In this document: piece after piece, positions 44,649 to 53,687 of the stretch
Position numbering within the stretch: position 1 is the first letter of the stretch
How the letters are laid out: each line of letters opens with the position of its first letter
Origin: UBA932 sp031548545
GTDB taxonomy: Bacteria; Bacteroidota; Bacteroidia; Bacteroidales; UBA932
NCBI GenBank assembly: GCA_031548545.1
Contig: JAVBQY010000018.1
Location: forward strand, 1-64,000
Direction of reading: 5' to 3'
DNA: 64,000 bases
The notes under the pieces: model-generated
Database searches by the model: none
Told to the model about the DNA's origin: nothing
What the model saw: the letters and a program-made list of their open reading frames with translations, nothing else
Made by a program: the position numbers and the translations under genes

Positions 44649-46166
44649 ATGAGAATTATGACTATGAAACACTATATTATTGCATTAGCCTGCATGATCG
44701 CTTCCGGATCGCTGCTGTCGTGCTCTCTGGACAGGGAGCCCAGCACCGCCACCTCCATGGAGCTGACTACTATTGCAGATTTTGAAAATCAAACAATGGC
44801 CTGCTACCAGGCCATGCGCTCGAGCAGTTACTACGGAGGGTATATGTTGATTATCCCCGATGTAATGTCCGACAACCTGATGATTACCCAAGGCGGGCGG
44901 AACAGCTACCGCGAGATGTTCGAATTTGACATCACTTCCAGCAGCTCCGTACCCGGCGCTTTCTGGAGCAGCGCTTACAATATGATATCACAGGCCAACC
45001 GTTTGATCAACGAGCTGGAGCCCAAGAAAACTTCATTCCACGGCAACGACTCCATCAAAGCAATCGGTTTATTGGCCGAGGCCTATACGGTACGCGCCAT
45101 GGGCCATTTTGATCTGGTGCGCTGGTTTGCACCGCGCTATACAGACTCTACCTCGGCGAAAACCATTAAAGCCATTCCTTATGTCACCAGCAATAACCCG
45201 CTGGCCAAACCCTCCCGTAATACCCTGCGTGAGGTATACCAATTTATACTGGATGACCTGGTAGATGCCGACAATTATATGTTCAGCATTAATGATGCGC
45301 ATAACCAGGGCATCAATACCCGCTTCAGCCAGCAAGCGATCTCCGGCATGCTGTCCCGTGTTTATTTAACCCTGGCCGCCGACGGCAATAACGAAGGGCT
45401 TCTGCAAGCTGCACTGAATACCGCCCTGAGTGCCATCGACGGTAAAGGAATTACAGACCCCGTATCCTTTGTACAGCAGTGGCATAACAGCTTTACCGAC
45501 GCCAATAAAGAAGTGCTGTTGCGTATTGCTATTTTAGACAGCGACGGGGTGACTATCGGTAATAACTACGGACAAGCCGATGCTTCGGGCGGATTCCGCA
45601 ATGACTATTCGATCAACTACAAGTTGTACAGCAACCTTTATTCAAGCAACGAGACCGATTGCCGTATCACGGCGTACACCAGGCGCGACGCATACAAGGG
45701 CCAGACCTACGCCGGCGTATACACCTACAGGACCCGTACCGGATCGCCTACCAACGTATGTGACGGCGTAGTAATGCGTACACCCGAAATGTACCTTAGC
45801 ATTGCCGAAATCTTTTATCGCCTCTACGAATTGGGCGGACCTGCTCATTACGAAAAAGAGGCGCGTGATTTCCTCAATCATGTGCGTAAAAACCGCTATA
45901 CCAATTATGTTGACGACCAGACGACCAGCGGCCAGGCATTGTACGACCTGATTATGGCGGAGCGCCGCAAGGAATTAGCCTTTACAGGCCAACGTTTCTT
46001 TGACCTGAAACGCCTCAATTTGACAATCGACAGAGGTAGCTACGGCGACCTGATTGACGGTTCGGGTAACCCGCCGAAAGTACAGTCTATTTCGGCCTCC
46101 GATCCTAAAACCGTTTGGCCCATTCCGCAAAGTGAAATTGACATTAATCCTAACATCCTCAACTAG
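44649..46166 (+). CDS. SusD/RagB-family surface lipoprotein
   Basis: Substrate-capturing lid of the SusC importer. The 505-residue product has a lipoprotein signal peptide with lipobox SLLSC (Cys25) and helical TPR-like SusD features: NLMITQGGRNSYREMFEFDI, AEAYTVRAMGHFDLVRWFAP, a loop ending VMRTPEMYLSIAEIFYRLYE and ERRKELAFTGQRFFDLKRLN. The C-terminus VWPIPQSEIDINPN is the standard SusD ending. ATG at 44649 is used; an in-frame ATG at 44664 gives a more typical signal peptide. It follows susC by 12 bases. Confidence 0.95.
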   Translation: MRIMTMKHYIIALACMIASGSLLSCSLDREPSTATSMELTTIADFENQTMACYQAMRSSSYYGGYMLIIPDVMSDNLMITQGGRNSYREMFEFDITSSSSVPGAFWSSAYNMISQANRLINELEPKKTSFHGNDSIKAIGLLAEAYTVRAMGHFDLVRWFAPRYTDSTSAKTIKAIPYVTSNNPLAKPSRNTLREVYQFILDDLVDADNYMFSINDAHNQGINTRFSQQAISGMLSRVYLTLAADGNNEGLLQAALNTALSAIDGKGITDPVSFVQQWHNSFTDANKEVLLRIAILDSDGVTIGNNYGQADASGGFRNDYSINYKLYSNLYSSNETDCRITAYTRRDAYKGQTYAGVYTYRTRTGSPTNVCDGVVMRTPEMYLSIAEIFYRLYELGGPAHYEKEARDFLNHVRKNRYTNYVDDQTTSGQALYDLIMAERRKELAFTGQRFFDLKRLNLTIDRGSYGDLIDGSGNPPKVQSISASDPKTVWPIPQSEIDINPNILN

Positions 46167-46175
46167 ACTTTATAT

Positions 46176-47060
46176 ATGAAGACAAGAATAACAATCATTT
46201 TCACTTTGCTGTGTAGCGCCTTTTTGTGGTCCTGCAGTTCGGACGAAAAGGTGTATGACGGTAAACAGGTAAGTCAGTTTGTGACTGACGTTACTGAGGT
46301 GTACGCAGAACCCGGCAAAACAAATGCGTCGGAATTAACCGTGTGGCTGGGCAAGCCGGCCGAAGGCAAGACCTTTGTTCCGGTACGGCTTAAAAGCGCT
46401 ACCCGCCCCGGCTCCATGTTCATCAACGGCTTTAATTATGCGGTAGGCGACATCTTCAACATTGAGGTGCCCGGCGGCGCATTAAAAGCCAGCGCCAGGA
46501 TACAAACCAGCCCTAATTATTATAATAAGAACGGGGTGGATAGTTTGGTATTTGAATTGGCCGATCCTTATTTCGGACAGGGCGGTACCATGTACCTCAA
46601 AAACACCACAAGCATGGCGTTCAAATCCTATTGTACAATGACCGCTTCGGATATGGGCGGCTTAGTAGGTGACTATGTAGACACACAGACCAGTTACCCG
46701 ATTAACTACCATATCACCGCCACCATGGCCGACACCGTGGTTATTGACAGCCTGGGAATGGCCCTGATGGCCATTGGGGGCCTTACGCCCATTGACGTAT
46801 ATCCGGTGAAATTTGTAGTGGACTACAGCAAGGTTCCGGTAACCGTAACGGTGGCCGGCAACCAGAAATTCTATACGACAAGGCTTGACGGCCGTGACGT
46901 TGAAGTGTGGGCCCGCGCTACGAATTTTGAAGGCAAACAAGCTTACTCCGGCGAACTGGATTTTTGCAGCAAACGCTTCACGTTGTACATTGAACGTTAT
47001 ATTCCCACAGATCCCACCGCGCAAAGCGGCGCCTGGGAAATCATCATGGATCCCAAATAA
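46176..47060 (+). CDS. putative surface lipoprotein of a SusCD locus, unknown family
   Basis: A 294-residue lipoprotein: signal peptide with lipobox FLWSC (Cys20), followed by SSDEK, an acidic stretch of the kind that sends lipoproteins to the cell surface in this phylum. The body is beta-rich; the segment KNGVDSLVFELADPYFGQGG recalls Calx-beta or DUF4843-like domains, but I cannot assign it firmly. It is nine bases after susD, where importer-associated binding lipoproteins usually lie, so a role in capturing the imported ligand is likely. Confidence 0.72.
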   Translation: MKTRITIIFTLLCSAFLWSCSSDEKVYDGKQVSQFVTDVTEVYAEPGKTNASELTVWLGKPAEGKTFVPVRLKSATRPGSMFINGFNYAVGDIFNIEVPGGALKASARIQTSPNYYNKNGVDSLVFELADPYFGQGGTMYLKNTTSMAFKSYCTMTASDMGGLVGDYVDTQTSYPINYHITATMADTVVIDSLGMALMAIGGLTPIDVYPVKFVVDYSKVPVTVTVAGNQKFYTTRLDGRDVEVWARATNFEGKQAYSGELDFCSKRFTLYIERYIPTDPTAQSGAWEIIMDPK

Positions 47061-47094
47061 ATAAAATTAAACCAAATTTAAATATTTAATTATT

Positions 47095-49449
47095 ATGAGA
47101 TTTATTTCTTCACAATTATTACGGGCCGCATGGTTGTGCTGCGCCGTAATTCTGGCGGTAAGTGTTACGGCCTGCAAGGACGATAATAAGATATCGACCG
47201 AACTGAGCGTGTCAACACAAACTGTCAGCGCACCGGAAGGCGGTGTAACAAGTTCTATTGCTGTAACCAGTAATGTTGCCTGGACAATCAGCGACAATGG
47301 CGATAAGTCATGGTACAGCTACAATCCTGCTACCGGAAAGGAAGGACAAACGACTGTGTCCGTAACGGTACAAGCCAACAAAACACTGAGTGTACGTACG
47401 GTAAAACTTACGATTACCGCCGCTGAAAAAACGGCGGAAGTAACCATAAGCCAGGATGCCATGGGCGCCCGCATGACCGTGACACCTACCGAATTGGACT
47501 ATGCCAAGACGGCCGGTAAGGATACCGTAATTGTAAACACCAACCTGACCTGGACCATAGCCGTAGACGCTGCCGCAACCTGGTGTACGCTGAGCGTTGC
47601 CGGAGGTACAGCCAACGACAGCATTGTGAGCGTTAATGTAACGGCCAATGATATAGCCAGCGAACGTTCGGCTACTTTGACGGTAAAAGCCACCGGCACT
47701 GCAGACCGTTTCGTTACAATCAGTCAGGAAGCCGCTTCTACCTTGTCACTTTCTGCCGCCTCCCTGACCGTTGACTACAAAAACCGCCCCATCTCACAAG
47801 CCAATACGACCATTGATGTAACCTCCAACACCGACTGGGAGATTACGAAACCTTCCGCTTCGACCTTCTCCTATACCAATATCACGGAGGGTAGCGGTGA
47901 CGCCGACTTCAATGTATTATTCAACGAAATCAACTTTTCACGCAACGATCAGGCGACGACCTATACCGTTGCCACTGCCGACGGCGCTGTGAGCAAAAAA
48001 CTCTACGTAAAACGTTTAGCCGAAGTAGGAGCCACTACATTTACCGAAACATGGGCAACCGCCACGCATGGGGATAGCATATTCACTGTCGGCAATTGGT
48101 GGGGAAATGCAGATAACAATATGGCCTGGACTGTTTTCAGCGATGTGAGCAAACAATACATTGTAGCCGACGTAAACAAAGGAGTGGCCGATCAACCTTA
48201 TGAACTCTGGATGATTTCTCCGGCGCTTGACCTTGATAACGCTACTACTAAAAGCGCCGCGTTCCATTCATTGGTAAAGTATGCGCTCACCACGTCTTCC
48301 GCTGAGGTATTTTTATTGGACACCAAAGAAGGTACTCCCAGCACGGCCACCAAGCTGTCGGCGATCACCGCTACCGCTATGTTACAGGGTGACTCAGACT
48401 GGATAGCCTCCGGCGACATTGATTTATCCGGCTTCTCGGGCATTAAATACATCGGTATCCGCTACAAGGCCTTAGGCGGCGGACAAACCGGCGGTACGGC
48501 AAGAACGGCTACCGCATTCTATGTTGATAACTTCACCTTTGGCGTACCTGCGATTGACATCCTGAGGGTATCACCTGCGAATATTAATAAGACCGCTGAT
48601 GCGTCTACAACCACTGTAACTTTATACGCCAGTAAAAATTGGACGGCCACCATCAGCCCTGCAAGCGCTTCTTCATGGTGCAGCCTCAGCGCGGCCACTG
48701 GAACTGTAGGAAACCGCACTTTCAATGTCCTGATTACTGAAAATGAAGAATTCTCTACCCGCGCAGCTACGGTAACCATCTCAATGACAGGATCTACGAC
48801 AACACAAAACATTGCAATTACACAAGAGTCAGCCGCTCCCGTACTGGCCAAATGGAGCATGTCTGCCGTAAGAAATAATTCAGGCGGCATCGCTGCAAGT
48901 GACACCGTTTATTCTACAGACAGTAAACGCCATTCTATCACCCGGTATACCAACCCGATTTCCTCCACCTCCGGAAATCCGGTCAGCCGCATCACAGCCA
49001 TCGGTGCCAATTCGAATATTACAATGACCACCTGGTATCATAATGACTATATCCTTTTCAAAGTGAACACCACCGACAATGCCAGCAAGAAAATAGGCTT
49101 TCAATGTAATAAAGTTTTAGGATCAGCCTATGCCACTTCACCACGTGACTGGACTGTTGAATGGATTGCTGATACGACAGGCATGAGCTCCGGAACAGTA
49201 GCATGGAACCGGAATAGTGTAGGCACCAATGATTTTCAATTAACAGCATCAGGGTCAACTGCAACAGAATCCATCGTTTCTGTTCAGCTTGAAAATGTGA
49301 CCCCCATCAACAATACATTCTTCATACGTCTACGCGTAGCCAGCAATATCAAACTAAATGGTTTAACACAAACCACCGGCGATGGAAAAATGAATGGCGG
49401 TATCATATTCAGAGATAACATTATTATTGATCCCGTAGTGGCTCCGTAA
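47095..49449 (+). CDS. BACON-domain surface lipoprotein with choice-of-anchor J-like module
   Basis: A 784-residue lipoprotein (lipobox in SVTACKDD, Cys27, acidic residues after it, a surface-export signal). Three BACON-like beta-sandwich repeats (about 35-118, 125-208 and 213-305; for example SNVAWTISDNGDKSWYSYNP and NLTWTIAVDAAATWCTLSVA) lead to a choice-of-anchor J-like domain (about 310-482: FTETWATATHGDS to YVDNFTFG). A fourth BACON repeat lies at about 483-580 and a C-terminal beta domain (580-784) ends the protein. BACON domains act as binding or spacer modules. Last gene of the run, 45 bases... its stop is 21 bases before a strong terminator. Confidence 0.88.
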   Translation: MRFISSQLLRAAWLCCAVILAVSVTACKDDNKISTELSVSTQTVSAPEGGVTSSIAVTSNVAWTISDNGDKSWYSYNPATGKEGQTTVSVTVQANKTLSVRTVKLTITAAEKTAEVTISQDAMGARMTVTPTELDYAKTAGKDTVIVNTNLTWTIAVDAAATWCTLSVAGGTANDSIVSVNVTANDIASERSATLTVKATGTADRFVTISQEAASTLSLSAASLTVDYKNRPISQANTTIDVTSNTDWEITKPSASTFSYTNITEGSGDADFNVLFNEINFSRNDQATTYTVATADGAVSKKLYVKRLAEVGATTFTETWATATHGDSIFTVGNWWGNADNNMAWTVFSDVSKQYIVADVNKGVADQPYELWMISPALDLDNATTKSAAFHSLVKYALTTSSAEVFLLDTKEGTPSTATKLSAITATAMLQGDSDWIASGDIDLSGFSGIKYIGIRYKALGGGQTGGTARTATAFYVDNFTFGVPAIDILRVSPANINKTADASTTTVTLYASKNWTATISPASASSWCSLSAATGTVGNRTFNVLITENEEFSTRAATVTISMTGSTTTQNIAITQESAAPVLAKWSMSAVRNNSGGIAASDTVYSTDSKRHSITRYTNPISSTSGNPVSRITAIGANSNITMTTWYHNDYILFKVNTTDNASKKIGFQCNKVLGSAYATSPRDWTVEWIADTTGMSSGTVAWNRNSVGTNDFQLTASGSTATESIVSVQLENVTPINNTFFIRLRVASNIKLNGLTQTTGDGKMNGGIIFRDNIIIDPVVAP

Positions 49450-49470
49450 TCAACTTCTCCTAAAAAACAG

Positions 49471-49502
49471 AACCGGTAAGTGCTTTGCTTACCGGTTTTT
49501 TT
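49471..49502 (+). terminator. strong intrinsic terminator of the protease/SusCD locus
   Basis: AACCGGTAAG (49471-49480) and CTTACCGGTT (49488-49497) form a perfect ten-base stem with a seven-base loop, running into seven T residues. It marks the end of the seven-gene run. Confidence 0.93.
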
Positions 49503-49572
49503 ATGTATTTCCGTTCCCTGGGAAGTCGATCGGTAGTTTAACGGGATGAGGCGATCAGGCGATGTCTACCCC

Positions 49573-50142
49573 CTACAAACGGCTTGTAATTCTTATGGCA
49601 ATAAGGGAATATATTTTCCATATGCACCAGCCTACCAGCATCCCGAAAAGGGCGCCGCAGATAATATCCAGGGGATAGTGTTTGCCGACATATATACGGC
49701 TGTAAGAAACAATAGCGGCCCAACTGAAAATGCCCCAACTATACCATTTTTTTTGAAAGAGCAGGGAGGTCATCATGGCCAGGCCAAAGGTATTGGTAGC
49801 ATGGTTGGAGACAAAGCCGTAACGGCCGCCACAACCTTCAAGGGAACGGACCAGGCCTTCAAGCGCCGGTTCGTAGCAGGGGCGCAGGCGTTGTATTGTG
49901 TTTTTAAACAGGTGGACGCCCAATTGGTCCGTCAGGGCAAAGGTGGCTATGATGGCCAGGAGGGCCAATAGCCCCCAGCGCCAATCCCGTTTCCAGAAGA
50001 GGAAAAAGATGATGGAGAGGTATAAGGGAATCCAGCTGAAATTACCGGTTATAAAGACCATCAACGGATCCAGCCAACTGCAGTGTAATCCGTTTAGGTA
50101 AAGGAACAGCGATTGGTCTATCCGTATGAGTTGGTCAAGCAT
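49573..50142 (-). CDS. PAP2-family membrane phosphatase
   Basis: Type 2 phosphatidic acid phosphatase family protein of 189 residues with five to six hydrophobic helices; family members dephosphorylate undecaprenyl pyrophosphate, lipid A or phosphatidate on the outer face of the inner membrane. All three catalytic boxes are present: KNTIQRLRP (Kx6RP), SNHATN (in place of PSGH) and SRIYVGKHYPLD (SRx5HxxxD). It starts four bases after obgE, making it the last gene of hpt-adk-obgE. The lipid substrate cannot be told. Confidence 0.88.
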   Translation of the reverse strand: MLDQLIRIDQSLFLYLNGLHCSWLDPLMVFITGNFSWIPLYLSIIFFLFWKRDWRWGLLALLAIIATFALTDQLGVHLFKNTIQRLRPCYEPALEGLVRSLEGCGGRYGFVSNHATNTFGLAMMTSLLFQKKWYSWGIFSWAAIVSYSRIYVGKHYPLDIICGALFGMLVGWCIWKIYSLIAIRITSRL

Positions 50143-50146
50143 AGGT

Positions 50147-51133
50147 TCAGGTATTTAGGGTTTTCCAGAGCAGGTCTTTCAGGGTCTGAATATTATAGCC
50201 GGTAAGGGAGGAGATAAAAATGTGGGGTATTTTTTTGGGAAGATGGCGTTTCATCTCGGCGGTCAACTCATCATCCAGCATATCGCTTTTGGTAATGGCC
50301 AGCACCCGTTGCTTATCCAGCAATTCGGGGTTGTATTGTTTGAGTTCGTTGACCAGGATTTTATATTCGGTAAGAATATCTTTGCTATCGGCCGGCACCA
50401 TGAACAACAACATGGAGTTGCGTTCAATATGGCGCAGGAAACGCAGCCCCAGGCCCCGGCCTTCATGTGCGCCTTCTATAATCCCGGGAATGTCGGCCAT
50501 GACAAAGGATTGGCCGTCGCGGTGGGGCACAATGCCCAGATTGGGTTCCAGGGTGGTGAAAGCATAGTCGGCAATCTTGGGTTTAGCCGCAGATACTACC
50601 GACAAGAGGGTAGATTTACCGGCATTGGGGAAACCCACCAGGCCCACGTCGGCCAGCAGTTTTAATTCCAGGATAAACCAGCCTTCTTCGCGAAGTTCAC
50701 CCGGCTGCGAAAAACGGGGGGTTTGATTGGTAGAGGTCTTAAAGAAAGCATTGCCCATACCGCCGCGGCCGCCTTTACAGAGGATCTGCTCTTCCCCGTC
50801 GTTGGTGACTTCAAAAAGAACTTCACCGGTTTCGGCATTCTTGGCTACGGTACCCAGCGGCACGTCCAGGATAATGTCCTGTCCGTTGGCACCGGAACGC
50901 AGGGCGCCGCTGCCGGCCTCTCCGAACTCAGCCTTGATATGCTTGCGGTATTTCAGGTGAATCAATGTCCAGAACTGTTTATTGCCGCGCAGGATAATAT
51001 GTCCGCCACGGCCGCCGTTACCGCCGTCGGGGCCGCCTTTGGGCACATATTTCTCGCGGTGCAGGTGCATAGACCCCTTGCCTCCGTCACCGGACGCACA
51101 AAAAAGTTTTACGTAATCAATGAAGTTGGACAT
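50147..51133 (-). CDS. obgE: GTPase ObgE/CgtA
   Basis: Essential GTPase acting in 50S ribosome assembly. The 328-residue product has the glycine-rich Obg fold (about 1-157, with GGDGGKGSM-type and GGPDGGNGGRGGHI repeats) and a G domain with GFPNAGKSTLLS (G1), DIPGIIEGAHEGRGLG (G3) and ITKSD (G4). It lacks the C-terminal OCT extension found in Gram-positive homologues. It lies 11 bases after adk, a common pairing in Bacteroidota. Confidence 0.96.
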   Translation of the reverse strand: MSNFIDYVKLFCASGDGGKGSMHLHREKYVPKGGPDGGNGGRGGHIILRGNKQFWTLIHLKYRKHIKAEFGEAGSGALRSGANGQDIILDVPLGTVAKNAETGEVLFEVTNDGEEQILCKGGRGGMGNAFFKTSTNQTPRFSQPGELREEGWFILELKLLADVGLVGFPNAGKSTLLSVVSAAKPKIADYAFTTLEPNLGIVPHRDGQSFVMADIPGIIEGAHEGRGLGLRFLRHIERNSMLLFMVPADSKDILTEYKILVNELKQYNPELLDKQRVLAITKSDMLDDELTAEMKRHLPKKIPHIFISSLTGYNIQTLKDLLWKTLNT

Positions 51134-51144
51134 GGGGGATGAGA

Positions 51145-51720
51145 TTAGGAGATTTTAGCAATGATAGCGCAGATGGCGTCAAAGGTTTCCTGCGGGGTAG
51201 TAGCGCTGTCAACGAGGTGCATCTTCTCCTGCGCCCGGTAATAATCCATCAGTACAGCCGTTTGCTCATTGTAGTTTTTAATGCGGGTGCGGATGATATC
51301 GATATTCGCATCGTCTGCACGGCCCTCAATGGTGGCGCGGTGCTGCAAGCGTTTAATGATTGTTTCATCATCCAGATGCAGGGCGATCATCAGATCGATT
51401 TTCGTATCATGGTCCGCCAACTCCCGGTCCAACATTTCCGCCTGCTTGGTAGTGCGCGGAAAGCCGTCGAAGATAAAACCTTTGGGAGAGCGGCTGGCAT
51501 CAAGTTGCTCACGCACCATTTCAAATACGATCTCGTCCGAAACCAGGTTGCCGGCCTCAATAAGGTGTTTGACCTCCTCTCCGAGCGGAGTAGCGCGCCG
51601 GATCTCGTCGCGCAGCATATCACCGGTTGACAGATGAATGAGTCCGTATTTTTCAATCAGCCGCGGCGATTGGGTTCCTTTACCAGCACCCGGAGGCCCG
51701 AAAATAACAATATTAAGCAT
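51145..51720 (-). CDS. adk: adenylate kinase, short form
   Basis: Interconverts ATP + AMP and two ADP. The 191-residue product has the P-loop FGPPGAGKGTQS (residues 7-18), the AMP-binding STGDMLRDEI and FDGFPRTTKQAEML. It has the short LID (LQHRATIEGRADD) without the four-cysteine zinc finger of the long form. It lies between hpt and obgE, eight bases after hpt. Confidence 0.96.
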   Translation of the reverse strand: MLNIVIFGPPGAGKGTQSPRLIEKYGLIHLSTGDMLRDEIRRATPLGEEVKHLIEAGNLVSDEIVFEMVREQLDASRSPKGFIFDGFPRTTKQAEMLDRELADHDTKIDLMIALHLDDETIIKRLQHRATIEGRADDANIDIIRTRIKNYNEQTAVLMDYYRAQEKMHLVDSATTPQETFDAICAIIAKIS

Positions 51721-51728
51721 GATATTTT

Positions 51729-52265
51729 TTATTTTACCAGGGTGTAAATATCCGGAAGGTTGCGGCCGAGCTCGTCATAGTCAAGACCGAAGCCGACAAT
51801 AAAATCATTGGATATTTCCATCCCTACGTAGTCAATGTTGTAGTTCGCCTTAAAGGCGCCCGGCTTGTAGAGCAGGGTGGCGATTTTTACCTGCTTCAAT
51901 CCCCGTGTGGACAAGTCTTTCAGCAGATTATCTATGGTAAGCCCCGTATCAATAATATCTTCAAGGATAATTACGCTACGGCCTTTCAAATCGGTATTCA
52001 AGCCTATGAGTTCCGACACCTTGCCTACGGACTGTGTGCCGGAATAAGAGGAGTATTTAATAAATGATATCTCCGAAGGAACTTCAATTTGTTTCAACAA
52101 ATCGGCGGCAAACATGAAAGCGCCATTGAGCATCCCCACAAATACAGGGGTTTCGCCCTCCATATCCCGGTTGATCTGCGCAGCAACCTTGTCTATGGCC
52201 TTTTGGATCTCGGCGTTGGGAATGGACAAGGCAAAAGTTTTATCATGTAGCGTAACTTTTTTCAT
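51729..52265 (-). CDS. hpt: hypoxanthine phosphoribosyltransferase
   Basis: Purine salvage enzyme converting hypoxanthine or guanine and PRPP to IMP or GMP. The 178-residue product shows VFVGMLNGAFMFAADLL, the loop FIKYSSYSG and the PRPP motif VIILEDIIDTGLTI. It is the first gene of hpt-adk-obgE-PAP2 and is divergent from purE, the de novo purine gene, across a 76-base shared upstream region. Confidence 0.94.
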   Translation of the reverse strand: MKKVTLHDKTFALSIPNAEIQKAIDKVAAQINRDMEGETPVFVGMLNGAFMFAADLLKQIEVPSEISFIKYSSYSGTQSVGKVSELIGLNTDLKGRSVIILEDIIDTGLTIDNLLKDLSTRGLKQVKIATLLYKPGAFKANYNIDYVGMEISNDFIVGFGLDYDELGRNLPDIYTLVK

Positions 52266-52295
52266 AGGATTTATTTTAAATTGCGAAATTAGTAT

Positions 52296-52303
52296 TATTT
52301 TTG
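52296..52303 (+). promoter_or_regulatory. -7 promoter box of purE
   Basis: TATTTTTG matches TAnnTTTG, 38 bases before the purE ATG, within the region shared with divergent hpt. Confidence 0.5.
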
Positions 52304-52341
52304 CTGTTTGTAAAATTTATTTTATTCTATATTTTATTATA

Positions 52342-52854
52342 ATGAAAGCCTTGGTAAGCATAATCATGGGAAGCACCTCGGACATGAAGGTGATGGAAGA
52401 CGCTGCTAAATTCTTGAATGATATGAAAATACCCTTCGAGATTAATGCTTTATCAGCCCATCGCACGCCGGAAAAGGTGGCCTCATTTGCCAAAGAAGCC
52501 CATACCCGTGGTATCAAGGTGATTATTGCCGGCGCCGGCGGAGCAGCCCATCTTCCGGGCGTAATTGCCGCTTTTACGCCGCTGCCTGTAATCGGAGTTC
52601 CCGTGAAATCGTCTAATTCCATAGACGGCTGGGACTCTATACTTTCCATACTCCAGATGCCGGCCGGCATACCGGTGGCCACCGTAGCGCTCGACGGCGC
52701 CCGCAATGCCGCTATCTTAGCCGCCCAGATCCTGGCCACCTCCGACATTGACTTATTTGCCAAGATACAACAATTCAAACGCGATTTAGCCGAGAAAATA
52801 ACCACTGCCAATGAAGAATTGGCGCAAATAAAACACTACTCTTATAAAGTTTAA
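52342..52854 (+). CDS. purE: N5-carboxyaminoimidazole ribonucleotide mutase
   Basis: Moves the carboxyl group from N5 to C4 in purine synthesis. The 170-residue product has the class I PurE phosphate loop IIMGSTSDMKVM (residues 7-18), the catalytic SAHRTPEKV and the glycine-rich AGAGGAAHLPGVIAA. The frame is open upstream to 52114 inside divergent hpt, but ATG at 52342 fits both homologues and the promoter box. Length and motifs are normal. Confidence 0.96.
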   Translation: MKALVSIIMGSTSDMKVMEDAAKFLNDMKIPFEINALSAHRTPEKVASFAKEAHTRGIKVIIAGAGGAAHLPGVIAAFTPLPVIGVPVKSSNSIDGWDSILSILQMPAGIPVATVALDGARNAAILAAQILATSDIDLFAKIQQFKRDLAEKITTANEELAQIKHYSYKV

Positions 52855-52868
52855 CGCCTTTTAGTTTT

Positions 52869-53687
52869 CTGAACAGTTTTGTTACCACGTTAACATGCCT
52901 GTTCTTCTGCTCCGCCACACTTCACGCCCAGGGATTGGTATACCCCCGGGACGCCGCTGCTGTGGGAGCGGGAGAGATGACCACGTTAGCCAATGGCTTG
53001 TGGTCGGCATTGGCTAACCCTGCAGGATTGGGACTTGAGCCCCGTCTGGCCGCAGGCGTTCAGCACGAACAACTTTTTAGCATGCCCGGTTTGGGCATGA
53101 GCGTATTGGCGGCGGCCCTACCCGTTATGGGGGGCGGCCTGGGAATTTATTTATCCAATACAGGCCCTGCCGTTTGGGGTGAAAACCGTTGCGGGCTGGC
53201 CATGGGACGCCGGCTGGGAGATGCGTTCAGCATCGGCGGCAGCGTGCAGGCGCTACTGCTCCGCTTCCCGGAGGCCTATCCCAATGCCGTGGCCATAAGC
53301 GGTGACATAGGCCTGCGGGCGGCCCTCACAGGCGCACTGGATATAGGGCTGTATGTCTGTAATATTACTTTTTCAGGCTTCACAGGGCGGGAGGATTTAC
53401 GGCTGCCGGTAGTACTGGCCTGGGGGCTGGGCTACCAGGTGACAGAAAGCATACGGCTGCAGGCGGAGCTGGAAAAGGACGACAGGATGCCCCTGCGGGT
53501 GAAGGCCGGCACGGAATGTAGCATAGCCGGCCGGTTGGCCTTACGCGCCGGCGTATTGTCCGGTCCCCTGGAGCTCCGCTTCGGCGCCGGCCTCCGCTAC
53601 AAGCACCTCTGCTTTGATATCGCCGTAAAATACCATCCGGTTTTGGGCCTTAGCCCACAAGCGGGCCTTACCCTCACCCGGCCATGA
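52869..53687 (+). CDS. PorV/PorQ-like outer membrane barrel protein, non-ATG start
   Basis: Probable outer membrane barrel of the FadL-like group that contains PorV and PorQ. The mature N-terminus reads PRDAAAVGAGEMTTLANGLW then ANPAGLG, the typical pattern for the group; beta-strand repeats fill the rest. The only codons giving a signal peptide (NSFVTTLTCLFFCSATLHAQ) lie upstream of the first TTG (52935), and that frame has no ATG, GTG or TTG; CTG at 52869 is the possible start, 14 bases after purE. A sequencing error or lost start are alternatives. The stop overlaps the next gene (ATGA). Confidence 0.65.
   Translation: MNSFVTTLTCLFFCSATLHAQGLVYPRDAAAVGAGEMTTLANGLWSALANPAGLGLEPRLAAGVQHEQLFSMPGLGMSVLAAALPVMGGGLGIYLSNTGPAVWGENRCGLAMGRRLGDAFSIGGSVQALLLRFPEAYPNAVAISGDIGLRAALTGALDIGLYVCNITFSGFTGREDLRLPVVLAWGLGYQVTESIRLQAELEKDDRMPLRVKAGTECSIAGRLALRAGVLSGPLELRFGAGLRYKHLCFDIAVKYHPVLGLSPQAGLTLTRP

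Noticed and set aside
49503..49572. tRNA-like string (GGTAGTTTAACGGGAT) after the big terminator
   Set aside because: No cloverleaf can be drawn and the T-loop consensus is missing; it is 3' sequence of the PAP2 operon.
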